From contig JAAVZU010000035.1 in NCBI GenBank assembly GCA_022791815.1, positions 1 to 64,000 of the forward strand: a stretch of 64,000 nucleotides of DNA. The letters run 5' to 3'. Position numbers and translations under genes: made by a program. Shown piece after piece: positions 53,028-61,187 of this stretch; the first letter of the stretch is position 1; the number at the start of each line of letters is the position of its first letter. This DNA is from Lachnospiraceae bacterium. Lineage in GTDB: Bacteria > Bacillota > Clostridia > Lachnospirales > Lachnospiraceae. The notes under the pieces were generated by a model. The model was not told the origin of the DNA, made no database searches, and saw only the letters and a list, made by a program, of their open reading frames with translations.

Positions 53028-55919
53028 ATGAACAAAAGATTAAAAACAGAAAACACAAAATCAAGAGTAAAAAGCATTTTTGTATATATTGGAATGCTTT
53101 TTTTCTTTTGTCTATTTGGAAGTGAAAGAATACCGTTACTGTTCACTCACAAGCTTGACACTTGCTGTCAAGCTATGTGCCGGGAACGTAAAACAGCCAA
53201 GAATCCAGCCTTTCGCCGAATGCGAATTCTAAATAGGCTGGATTCTGTTACTGTTTGCACCGTAGGTGTGAACAGTAACAGAATATCTGCAAATGCAAGT
53301 GAAGATTGGAAGTATAAAATTTATCAGTCTGAGGGTGTAGAATATGCAGATTTAACAGAGTATATAGATAAGGAAAGAGTTCAGATAACAATACCTCAAT
53401 ATGTGCAAGATAAGGAGGGAAATACTTATCCTGTTGGAAAACTTACAAGCATTGTGGGAGAGAAAAAGACTTCGGAAATAAAAAGAATATATATCCCAAA
53501 AGAAATTGGACAGATTACATTGGGAAAAGAGAGTCTAGCCTTTTTTGAGACATTGGAAGAAGTAGATATTGCTTGTAATGTAATAGTAGAAGAACGGGTT
53601 TTTTATGGATGTAAAAATTTGGGAAAAATTCAATGCCAAATGGGATTATCTGTTTATGGAGCATCTATAGACACTTTTGCTGGATGTGGGAATTTAGCAG
53701 ACATTATTGTTTCTAGTGGTAAAATACAGGTAGAAGGAGGAGTATTTGACAGTATTCCAAGAGATTGCAACCTTATTTTAGAAGATACAGTAGAGCTAGA
53801 AGTGAAGGAGGATTTTTCCCGAGGAAATGTGAACCTGGTGTGTTATAAGAATGTGTCAGCAAAGGAAAATATAGACCTTGTGGTGAAAAATGGATATTTT
53901 TATTATACTGATGCTGTTGCAGAACATCTTACCATTTTACCAAAAGAAAAGCTATATGCAATAACGACTTCACCAATTTTTATCAAAAATAGAGAAATTT
54001 CTACAGATATTGTGGCTGGTATTGAGGTTGGAAATGTAAGAAATACTGCTTTTTTTGTGGCTAAGGATAAAGAAAGAAAAATGAAGGCACAAGATTTAAA
54101 GATTGTAACAGATGAAAAAGAGGATGCAATTAAAGTTGTATGTTATGCTCCCTGGGGACGAATAAACAGGTATATAGAACAATGGCAGGACAGCAAAGAA
54201 GTGACCAATTATAACAAAGGTGCAGTATTGCTTTGTGACCCTCTTAGGGCAGGTGAGGTGCAGTCTCCTGTTATAGCATATAGTGGAAAGAAATATATTT
54301 TAGGAGAAATTCAAGGACATAATGCTCTGCCTACCCATTTGGATATACAATTAGCAGAAAATGCACATTTGGTTGAGGGAATGAAGGAAGATTTAATTTC
54401 TGGACAGCTTTTAGTAACTGTTTTATTTGATAATGGGAAATACAAAGAGATTTTATCAAAAGAAGATTATAATTTGACATTAGAAGGAAGAGGATATTTG
54501 AAACAAGGGCAGGAAAATAGCCTATTGATAACAGTAAAGAAGGATTATGAAATTACTGGGAGACTTTCTATGGTGAAGGCTGCAAAAAAACAACTTGTTA
54601 GCGGATCGGCAGTTTATATTGGAAGTACTGCCCAAGGAGCAGGAACTGCATTGGAAGGTACAAAACCAGATATAGACAAATTTTCTATCCTAGCAACTTT
54701 TGATAATGGTGAAACATTATATTTGGAAAACCCTTCCATAACAATATTATTTGATGAAGTGGCACTGGGAGAAAAGTTATATAATATTTTGTGTGATGGG
54801 TGTGAAATGTCTGTAAAGATTGTTGGTGTTCCAAACCGTGTGCAAAGTCTATCAGTAAAGTATGAGGATGATTGGTTGCCTGTTGGAGAATATCTTGACG
54901 CAGAAAAGATTTATTTTGAAATAATAAGAGAAAGTGGGAAAAGGGAAAAAGTACAGAACTATATAATAAATGAGTATCAGATTGACAAGGGAGAAAACAC
55001 TATCTGTTTGTCTTATACTGGAAATCTTCCGTTTGTACCAGAATGTAAAAAGACGGCAGAATTTATAATATTGGGTGCAGAAGAAGAAGAAATTACTACA
55101 GAAGTTTATTTGATAAGAGAAGATTTGCTGATAATGTCTGATAGTATTATTGATACCAGTTTTTTTGGAATTAAGCAGACTTATCAAGGAAAACCAGTGG
55201 TAATTGAGAATCCAGAGATTTTCATTTTGCCATATAAGTTAAAGGAAGGAGAAAATGTATTACAGGTACAGTACAATGGGAAGAATTATCCTGTCTCTAT
55301 CTGGGTCGGTAAGGGAACACCAGTAAATACTAGGGAACCTAATAAACCAACTGTAGAGCCTTTAGAAACACCAGATAATTCTATTTCTTCAACACCAGCA
55401 CCTAAATTTATAGGAGAAATTTCTATTGCAGGCTCAGGCAAGATAAAATTTCAAAATAGTGGAAAGATTTCCTATCAAATTTATAAAAAAGCTCCTGTTA
55501 CCATTGCATTTTCTACTAAAAGAATTAAAAAGATACAGTGGCAGCTTGTCGAAAAGGGAAAGAGTTGTAAAAAGTCAGCATGGAAGACATTAAAGGGACA
55601 TGTCTGGAAATATCATAAGAATATAACAAATTGTGTATTATATATACAAGTGATAGATGAGAATGGAAATAAAAAGGTGAAAAAAACAAATGGTTTTACT
55701 ATTGATTTGAAAAAGCCAACTTTGAATATAGTGAATAAGAAAACATATTCCAAGGGATTTTCTATTAAGGCAGCTGACAAAGGAAGCGGCATAAAGAAAA
55801 TTACTCTGAATGGGAAAAAGATATCCAATGGGACAAAAATCAATAAAAGTGGAAAGTATCAGATTCGTGTATGGGATAGAGCTGGAAATTGTACCCACAA
55901 ATTGCTGTATGTAAAATAA
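53028..55919 (+). CDS. Large exported surface protein with LRR-like and Ig-like parts
   Basis: A 963-aa exported protein. Residues 17-33 are the signal/membrane segment (IFVYIGMLFFFCLFG). Residues 36-84 are Cys/Arg-rich and coincide with the inserted element at 53135-53279. Residues 110-270 have BspA/LRR_5-like units (RIYIPKEIGQITLG, EERVFYGCKNLGKI). Later come beta-rich Ig-like repeats, a Pro/Thr linker (TREPNKPTVEPLETPDNS) and a Lys-rich C-terminal domain. It lacks LPxTG. ATG 53028 follows AAAGGAAAG; ORF sequence before it is not plausible. Confidence 0.75.
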   Translation: MNKRLKTENTKSRVKSIFVYIGMLFFFCLFGSERIPLLFTHKLDTCCQAMCRERKTAKNPAFRRMRILNRLDSVTVCTVGVNSNRISANASEDWKYKIYQSEGVEYADLTEYIDKERVQITIPQYVQDKEGNTYPVGKLTSIVGEKKTSEIKRIYIPKEIGQITLGKESLAFFETLEEVDIACNVIVEERVFYGCKNLGKIQCQMGLSVYGASIDTFAGCGNLADIIVSSGKIQVEGGVFDSIPRDCNLILEDTVELEVKEDFSRGNVNLVCYKNVSAKENIDLVVKNGYFYYTDAVAEHLTILPKEKLYAITTSPIFIKNREISTDIVAGIEVGNVRNTAFFVAKDKERKMKAQDLKIVTDEKEDAIKVVCYAPWGRINRYIEQWQDSKEVTNYNKGAVLLCDPLRAGEVQSPVIAYSGKKYILGEIQGHNALPTHLDIQLAENAHLVEGMKEDLISGQLLVTVLFDNGKYKEILSKEDYNLTLEGRGYLKQGQENSLLITVKKDYEITGRLSMVKAAKKQLVSGSAVYIGSTAQGAGTALEGTKPDIDKFSILATFDNGETLYLENPSITILFDEVALGEKLYNILCDGCEMSVKIVGVPNRVQSLSVKYEDDWLPVGEYLDAEKIYFEIIRESGKREKVQNYIINEYQIDKGENTICLSYTGNLPFVPECKKTAEFIILGAEEEEITTEVYLIREDLLIMSDSIIDTSFFGIKQTYQGKPVVIENPEIFILPYKLKEGENVLQVQYNGKNYPVSIWVGKGTPVNTREPNKPTVEPLETPDNSISSTPAPKFIGEISIAGSGKIKFQNSGKISYQIYKKAPVTIAFSTKRIKKIQWQLVEKGKSCKKSAWKTLKGHVWKYHKNITNCVLYIQVIDENGNKKVKKTNGFTIDLKKPTLNIVNKKTYSKGFSIKAADKGSGIKKITLNGKKISNGTKINKSGKYQIRVWDRAGNCTHKLLYVK
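53135..53279. mobile_element. 145-bp hairpin-rich MITE-like element inside the surface gene
   Basis: Perfect 12-bp terminal inverted repeats (GTTACTGTTCAC at left, its complement at right) enclose inner hairpins: AGCTTGACA/TGTCAAGCT, GAATCCAGCCT/AGGCTGGATTC and a copy of the GTAAC palindrome (53247-53279). The reading frame stays open across it but encodes Cys/Arg-rich residues unlike the rest of the protein. Mobility is inferred from structure only. Confidence 0.6.
53247..53279. repeat. Dispersed palindromic repeat, copy 8, inside a coding region
   Basis: GTTACTGTTTGCACC...GGTGTGAACAGTAAC. It forms the right end of the 145-bp element. Confidence 0.75.
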
Positions 55920-55922
55920 AAG

Positions 55923-55950
55923 GTAGCTGTTCATGGTTCTGAATAGTTAT
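55923..55950. repeat. Dispersed palindromic repeat, copy 9 (short subtype)
   Basis: GTAGCTGTTCATGG then TTCTGAATAGTTAT, right after the surface-protein stop. Confidence 0.6.
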
Positions 55951-56078
55951 AGAAAAAAATATTCAATAACTTTGCTAGCCGTTGAATAGAGAGGGTTTTC
56001 GGAAAATAAATGGAAAACTGCTACTTGAAAAATAAGAAAAGGAATGGTTTAATGTGGAGTATAAGAAAGGTTGCAGAA

Positions 56079-56444
56079 ATGAAGAGAGAGTTTTTGAAAA
56101 AACATGTTGCAGATATTTGTTTAATAGGAATTTTCTTAATAATAGGATTTGGATTACTTTTCTATATTCTTAGCCAGAAACATCATGGAAATCAGGTTTT
56201 GGTTCAGGTGAATGGAGAATGTATACAAACGTTTTGGCAGGAGGAGGAAGTGACTTATACAATTAAGAGTCAACATGGGGAAAATATTTTACGAATTTAC
56301 AATGGGAAGGTTTGGCTTTTGGATGCCGACTGCCCTGACAAAATATGTGTCAATACTGGAAAGATCCAGTATCCAGGACAAAGTATTATCTGTCTTCCCC
56401 ATAAGGTAGTGGTGGAAATTAAGGATAACAAGGAGGAAAATTAG
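56079..56444 (+). CDS. NusG domain II protein (EetA-like)
   Basis: A 121-aa membrane-anchored protein: one helix at 12-30 (ADICLIGIFLIIGFGLLFYI), then a small NusG_II domain facing outward (VLVQVNGECIQTF, LLDADCPDKICVNTGKIQYP with Cys pair, IICLPHKVVVEIK). This family sits beside Gx transporters in flavin-based extracellular electron transfer loci of Firmicutes. ATG 56079 is used: GAAAGG lies 8 bp upstream; earlier in-frame ATGs have no ribosome site. The stop is 1 bp before the next start. Confidence 0.8.
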   Translation: MKREFLKKHVADICLIGIFLIIGFGLLFYILSQKHHGNQVLVQVNGECIQTFWQEEEVTYTIKSQHGENILRIYNGKVWLLDADCPDKICVNTGKIQYPGQSIICLPHKVVVEIKDNKEEN

Positions 56445-56445
56445 G

Positions 56446-56949
56446 ATGAATGGAAAGGCTTATCGGGTTGCATTATATGGGCTTTGTATTGCATTAGCCT
56501 TTATTTTAAGTTATCTGGAAAGTCTAATTCCGATTCAAATGATGCCAGGAATGAAAGTGGGACTTACCAATTTGGTGGTATTGATTGCTCTTTATTATCT
56601 AAATGCGAAAGCAGCATTTGTCATAAATCTGGTAAGGATTTTATTAGTAGCATTTACCTTTGGGAATCTTCAAAGTTTGTGTTATTCAGCAGCAGGAGGT
56701 ATTCTTGCCTATTTGGTAATGGTAGGTTTAAAAAGCACAAAACGTTTTGCAATTGTTACGGTTAGTGTGGCAGGAAGTATTTTTCATAATGTAGGGCAGA
56801 TTCTTGTTGCTATGGTTATGGTAGAAACTACATCTATTACCTGGTACTTGGCGGTTTTAACTATAAGTGCAATTGTTGCAGGGATAGTGGTAGGAACACT
56901 TGGAGGTATTGTACTTACAAAATTGCCTCAAGATATGAAAAAAGAATAA
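56446..56949 (+). CDS. Gx transporter family membrane protein (EetB-like)
   Basis: A 167-aa protein with five to six membrane helices. It has the PF07456 pattern: YGLCIALAFILSYLESLIPI, PGMKVGLTNLVVLIALYYLN, and LAYLVMVGL. Often annotated as heptaprenyl diphosphate synthase component I, it is better viewed as an ECF-like transporter subunit. In extracellular electron transfer loci the neighbour of the NusG-II protein is of this type. AAGGAGG lies 7-10 bp upstream, within the end of the preceding gene. Confidence 0.83.
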   Translation: MNGKAYRVALYGLCIALAFILSYLESLIPIQMMPGMKVGLTNLVVLIALYYLNAKAAFVINLVRILLVAFTFGNLQSLCYSAAGGILAYLVMVGLKSTKRFAIVTVSVAGSIFHNVGQILVAMVMVETTSITWYLAVLTISAIVAGIVVGTLGGIVLTKLPQDMKKE

Positions 56950-56989
56950 TTGAGAATGGAAGGTAAATATAAACCAAAGGAGAAGTTTT

Positions 56990-58054
56990 ATGCAGTATAT
57001 CAAAAGAAAATTCAAAATGCTGTTATATTATGGCGGTGTAATTGGATTGGCTGTTTTATGTGTCTATCTTACTGGATGTAGTAAAAAAATGGGAAATAAT
57101 ATTGAAGCTAAGGAGTATAGCCAAGGTATATTTGCTATGGATACCTATATGTCTCTTACTGCTTATGGAAGTAAAGGAGAAGAAGCTGTAAAAGCTGGTA
57201 TTGAGGAAATTGAACGACTGGATGGAATATGGTCTGTTGGACAGGAAAATAGTGAGATAGCAAAAATCAATCAGGATGGAAATGGTGAGATATCAACTGA
57301 TACTATTTCTGTTGTGAAGAAGGCTTTAGAGTTATCCAATAATACAAATCATGCATTTTCCATGACAGTATATCCGCTCATGGAATTGTGGGGATTCACT
57401 TCTGGAAAATACCAAGTACCAACGAAAGAACAAATAAAGGAAAAGTTATCATTAGTAGATGATACGCAGGTTGTTTTGGATGAAAAAAATGGGAAACTTA
57501 TTCTTGGAAATGGGCAGCAGATGGATTTGGGAGGAATTGCAAAAGGATTTACTTCTGCCCGCATTACCAAGATATGGAGAGAGATGGGAGTTACATCAGG
57601 AATGGTTTCTTTAGGAGGTAATGTACAGGTTCTTGGCAGTAAGCCAGATAAAAGTGACTGGAAGATAGGAGTACAAAAGCCAGGAGATAAAGAAGGCAAC
57701 ATGCTTGGGGTGCTTTCTGTAAAAGACTGTGCGGTTATTACTTCTGGTGGTTATGAGAGGTATTTTGAAGAAGCAGGGAAAACCTATCATCATATTTTAG
57801 ATACTGCTACAGGAACGCCTTCCGAAAGTGGTTTAACTTCTGTCACAATAGTAAGCGAAGATGGAACTTTAGCAGATGGATTATCTACAGCTCTTTTTGT
57901 TATGGGAAGAGAAAAGGCTGCTGCATATTGGAAGAAACATAAAGAAGATTTTGAAACCATTCTGGTAGAGAAGAATGGAGATATTTATGTAACAGAAGGT
58001 TTACAAGACAAATTTCAAACAGAAGAAAGAATAAAAATCATACAAGGAGAGTGA
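56990..58054 (+). CDS. apbE: FAD:protein FMN transferase, lipoprotein
   Basis: A 354-aa flavinyltransferase. The lipobox LTGC puts the lipid-anchored Cys at residue 30. Family motifs are FAMDTYMSLTAYGS, MDLGGIAKGFTSARI, GNVQVLGSKP and GGYERYFEEAGKTYHHILD with TGTPSESGLTSVTIV. It attaches FMN by a phosphodiester link to Thr in D-x-x-(S/T)-G-A-T motifs, which occur in the next two proteins. Position after the Gx transporter supports a flavin-based surface redox role. Confidence 0.94.
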   Translation: MQYIKRKFKMLLYYGGVIGLAVLCVYLTGCSKKMGNNIEAKEYSQGIFAMDTYMSLTAYGSKGEEAVKAGIEEIERLDGIWSVGQENSEIAKINQDGNGEISTDTISVVKKALELSNNTNHAFSMTVYPLMELWGFTSGKYQVPTKEQIKEKLSLVDDTQVVLDEKNGKLILGNGQQMDLGGIAKGFTSARITKIWREMGVTSGMVSLGGNVQVLGSKPDKSDWKIGVQKPGDKEGNMLGVLSVKDCAVITSGGYERYFEEAGKTYHHILDTATGTPSESGLTSVTIVSEDGTLADGLSTALFVMGREKAAAYWKKHKEDFETILVEKNGDIYVTEGLQDKFQTEERIKIIQGE

Positions 58055-58058
58055 CAAC

Positions 58059-59495
58059 ATGAAAAAATATGGATTTACGGTATTGGCAATTCCTGGACTG
58101 GCACTGGCAAGTGTCATCGGAATGTTTGCTTTTGGAAATGGACCAGAATTAAAACCAATACCAGAACGTCTTGCTGCAGTTGAGGATAATTCTAATATAC
58201 AAAATAAGGAGTCAGCTTTGGAGCTGTCTACTCCTGCTCCGATGTTAGGGGAGACTAATGAAAAGAAGCAAAAAAGCAAAAAGCTTCTGTATACCAAGAA
58301 AGAATGTGGCTACAAGGATGGTACATATACTGGCTCTGCACAAGGATATGGAGGGATGATTACAGTAAAGGTAGTAATCAGAGAAGGAAAAATTACCAGT
58401 GTAGATATTATTTCTGCTGCTGGGGAGACACCTTCTTTCCTTGCAAAGGCTAAACCAATTACTGCAAAAATTGTATCTGCACAGAATCCTAATGTAGATG
58501 CTGTAAGTGGAGCTACTTATTCATCTAATGGAATTATCAATGCTGTTATAGTGGCATTAAATAAGGCGGGAGCTACTAACTTAACTACAAAAAATAGAAC
58601 AGATATTAACTCTAATACACCAAAACCAAAACAGAATCCCCAAAATGATAGAAAGAAAAGTACTCCAATGCCAACAAAATTGCCCAAGGATACAAAATTT
58701 GAGAATGGAACTTATTATGGCAGTGGGGAAGGATTTGGAGGAACTATTAAAGCAAAAGTAGTTATTAAGAAAAATAAAATTGATGCTATTGATATTGTGT
58801 CAGCAGAATATGAAACTCCAAGCTATTTTGCGAATGCAAAGAAAATTCTTGTTACTATGAAGAAAAAACAATCACCAGAAGTAGATGTGATAAGTGGAGC
58901 GACCTATTCTTCTAATGGAATTAAGGATGCCGTAAGAGAAGCACTTCAAAAAGCGGTAAAAAATAATTCTGCTGTAAAGAAACCAAAAGTGACAGCTAAG
59001 CCGAAAGTAACTATACAGCCAACACCAACAAAAGTTCCAAAGCCTGTACCAACGGCTGAAGTAAAGGAGGATGGCAGTATAGTAACTGTAACCACTATTC
59101 CTTATGAAAAGGTAGTAATGGGAAATGCTATCTGTTATCCAGATGAATATGAGGATTTTATAGAATATCCAATTTGTATAAATCTTATGATTACTGGAGA
59201 AAAAATAAGAAAAACAACTACAAAGGGTGATGAGGAGATCACAGAAGAAGAGAATACATATTCTGTTTCGGCTATTTCTTTTGCAGAAGAGACAAAAAAA
59301 TTGGCGCAATCTGAGGGTAACTGGTTTTATTTAAAACGTGCCGCAGAAGGGTTTGGAACAAAGATGGGCATATTTAATCAGTTGGTTTCTAATAATCAGG
59401 CAACAAAAGTGGATGCAGTAACTGCAGCAACCTGTTCTTCTGATGCAATATGGAGGGCATTTTTAGATGGTGTAAAAAAAATATCAGAGAATTAA
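58059..59495 (+). CDS. Exported protein with two FMN-binding domains
   Basis: A 478-aa protein with an N-terminal membrane/signal helix (5-26). FMN-binding domain 1 spans about 86-170 with DAVSGAT (147-153), domain 2 about 215-300 with DVISGAT (276-282). Each has the GTYxGxxxGxGG front. Thr153 and Thr282 are predicted ApbE flavinylation sites. A third segment ends in DAVTAATCSSDAIW (around 455), a degenerate motif in which GAT is replaced by AAT. Pro/Lys-rich linkers separate domains. It probably carries electrons outside the membrane. It starts 4 bp after apbE. Confidence 0.88.
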   Translation: MKKYGFTVLAIPGLALASVIGMFAFGNGPELKPIPERLAAVEDNSNIQNKESALELSTPAPMLGETNEKKQKSKKLLYTKKECGYKDGTYTGSAQGYGGMITVKVVIREGKITSVDIISAAGETPSFLAKAKPITAKIVSAQNPNVDAVSGATYSSNGIINAVIVALNKAGATNLTTKNRTDINSNTPKPKQNPQNDRKKSTPMPTKLPKDTKFENGTYYGSGEGFGGTIKAKVVIKKNKIDAIDIVSAEYETPSYFANAKKILVTMKKKQSPEVDVISGATYSSNGIKDAVREALQKAVKNNSAVKKPKVTAKPKVTIQPTPTKVPKPVPTAEVKEDGSIVTVTTIPYEKVVMGNAICYPDEYEDFIEYPICINLMITGEKIRKTTTKGDEEITEEENTYSVSAISFAEETKKLAQSEGNWFYLKRAAEGFGTKMGIFNQLVSNNQATKVDAVTAATCSSDAIWRAFLDGVKKISEN

Positions 59496-59521
59496 AGAAG
59501 GATATGTAACAGGAGGAGATA

Positions 59522-59971
59522 ATGAACCGTTATTTTTTAATAAGAATAGCAGCATTAGTGGTTGTATTGTCTAGCTTATTTGTATATCAGACAAAAGCAC
59601 AAAAATGGGAAGAGGCACAGCAGGCAAATCAAAAAAAAATCGCTGAGGTAGAGTCTTATAACAGAATGATAGAGCAGGCAGCTAAGACAGAAAATGACTT
59701 TGTTTATAATAATGGAACTTTTGAGGGCAGTGCGCAAGGGTTTGGCGGTATAATTACAGTTTCTGTAGAATTAGAAAAAGATGAAATTAGAAATATATCA
59801 ATTATTTCTGCTCCCAAAGAAGATGAAGCTTATCTTTCTATGGCGAAGTCTATTCTTGATACCATAAAAGAAAAACAGTCTACGGAGGTAGATACTATAT
59901 CAGGAGCAACGTATAGTTCCACTGGCTTGAAAAATGCTGTGGCTGATGCACTGAAAGGGGCATTAAAGTAA
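59522..59971 (+). CDS. Small membrane-anchored FMN-binding protein
   Basis: A 149-aa protein: one N-terminal membrane helix (4-23), a short coiled linker and one FMN-binding domain (65-149) with GTFEGSAQGFGG and DTISGAT (Thr130, predicted flavinylation site). It could pass electrons between the inner-membrane 4Fe-4S protein and the larger flavoprotein. Spacing to neighbours is 26 and 23 bp, so it is in the same operon. Confidence 0.88.
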   Translation: MNRYFLIRIAALVVVLSSLFVYQTKAQKWEEAQQANQKKIAEVESYNRMIEQAAKTENDFVYNNGTFEGSAQGFGGIITVSVELEKDEIRNISIISAPKEDEAYLSMAKSILDTIKEKQSTEVDTISGATYSSTGLKNAVADALKGALK

Positions 59972-59994
59972 ATAGGCAGAAAGGAATTAAAAAA

Positions 59995-60831
59995 ATGGAA
60001 CAAAGGAAAACAATTACGCCAGCAAAAAAGCGTATGAGAAGAAAGAAAATACAGAATATAGTAAGAAGAATTGTTCAAGTAATATTTTTTATTTTTCTGC
60101 CTTCTTTATTTAGTGAAGCATTTAGTGGATTGAAAGGATTATTTCGACAGATTGGGCAAGGAGAGGTTTTAAGCTGGAATGCCTTTTTGCAAACATTTGT
60201 TATTTTATCTGTTATTACAATTTTAGCAGGCAGATGGTTTTGTGGATTCGCTTGTGCTTTTGGAAGTCTTGGGGATGCCATGTATGAAATTTCTGTATGG
60301 GTACAAAAAAAATTAAAAAAGAGGTTACCAAAAATTCCTGAAAAGATATGTATCGCATTGCAGAAAATAAAATATATACATTTGTTGTTTCTTTTATTTG
60401 CCTGCATGTTAGGTGTGGCTAATGTTATAGAAAATAACAGTCCTTGGGCAGCTTTTTCCAGAATGCGTATGTTAGATTTTAATATTAATGGATATTTCAT
60501 TGGATTTTTATATTTATTATTGATATTAATAGGAATGATATTTGAAGAACGTTTCTTTTGTCAGTTTCTTTGCCCATTGGGAGCTGTATTTTCCCTGCTG
60601 CCCATTATACCAGCAGCGTTGCTGAAACGGGAGGAAACAAATTGTATACCTAATTGTAATGCTTGTAAAAAACAATGTCCAGTTCACCATAAGGTAGAAG
60701 GGGCAAGTTTGGAATCTAATGAGTGTATTCGATGTGGAAGATGTATAGGTGTTTGTCCAAAGTCAAATATTAAGGTGGGAATTTTTAATAATTCCGTTTT
60801 GCAAAAGTATATGAGCAAGCTACATAAGTGA
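59995..60831 (+). CDS. Polytopic membrane 4Fe-4S protein (NapH/RnfA-like electron carrier)
   Basis: A 278-aa protein with about five membrane helices and two C-terminal ferredoxin-type clusters: CIPNCNACKKQCP and CIRCGRCIGVCP. The paired loops GRWFCGFACAFGSLGD and FFCQFLCPLGAVFSL are those of the NapH/NosR/YccM group. It probably takes electrons from the cytoplasmic side or quinone pool and passes them to the covalent flavins outside. It is last in the operon, followed by a palindrome repeat and a hairpin. Confidence 0.85.
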   Translation: MEQRKTITPAKKRMRRKKIQNIVRRIVQVIFFIFLPSLFSEAFSGLKGLFRQIGQGEVLSWNAFLQTFVILSVITILAGRWFCGFACAFGSLGDAMYEISVWVQKKLKKRLPKIPEKICIALQKIKYIHLLFLLFACMLGVANVIENNSPWAAFSRMRMLDFNINGYFIGFLYLLLILIGMIFEERFFCQFLCPLGAVFSLLPIIPAALLKREETNCIPNCNACKKQCPVHHKVEGASLESNECIRCGRCIGVCPKSNIKVGIFNNSVLQKYMSKLHK

Positions 60832-60841
60832 TTAGTTGAGA

Positions 60842-60869
60842 GTAACGGTTCATGGTTCTTGACAGTTAC
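60842..60869. repeat. Dispersed palindromic repeat, copy 10 (short subtype)
   Basis: GTAACGGTTCATGG then TTCTTGACAGTTAC. Confidence 0.75.
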
Positions 60870-60992
60870 AGTAAAGAAATAAATATTAGCAAGGAATCTT
60901 CTAAATATAGAAGGTTTTAAAGTAACTTTATGGTTACGTATAAATGGGCAGAAGCCCGGCAACTGTTAATTATCCGAGATTAATCACGGCCT

Positions 60993-61052
60993 TAAGCATA
61001 ACTAAGTCTTATATAAGCCGAAGGCTTAGCGGTAAAGACTTAGTTATGCTTA
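60993..61052. terminator. Very long hairpin with 19-bp perfect stem
   Basis: TTAAGCATAACTAAGTCTT and AAGACTTAGTTATGCTTAA pair, with AAGCC/GGCTT inside. No T-run follows; the right arm runs directly into the ~90-nt element. It could terminate the electron-transfer operon or be part of the element. Confidence 0.6.
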
Positions 61053-61151
61053 ATAGGTCAATTGACGATGATTGCAGACAGATGACGCTGCAAAGCGGCT
61101 TCTAGCTGCGATAGCAGCAGTCTGCAATAAAAGTTGTGAATAATTGAGGAT
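61048..61151 (+). repeat. Dispersed ~90-nt structured element, copy B
   Basis: It shares long identical blocks with copy A at 7824. Here ATTGCAGAC and GTCTGCAAT form a closing stem and GCTGC-GATA-GCAGC an inner hairpin. It lies in the leader of the gene at 61188. Confidence 0.75.
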
Positions 61152-61187
61152 TATGGAAGATTTTTTCAGAAAAGGAGAAGTAATACA

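Larger units (their letters stand above)
60832..61187. other. Intergenic region rich in RNA structures
   Basis: It contains palindrome copy 10, a 19-bp-stem hairpin and copy B of the ~90-nt element, in that order, before the next gene. Confidence 0.65.
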
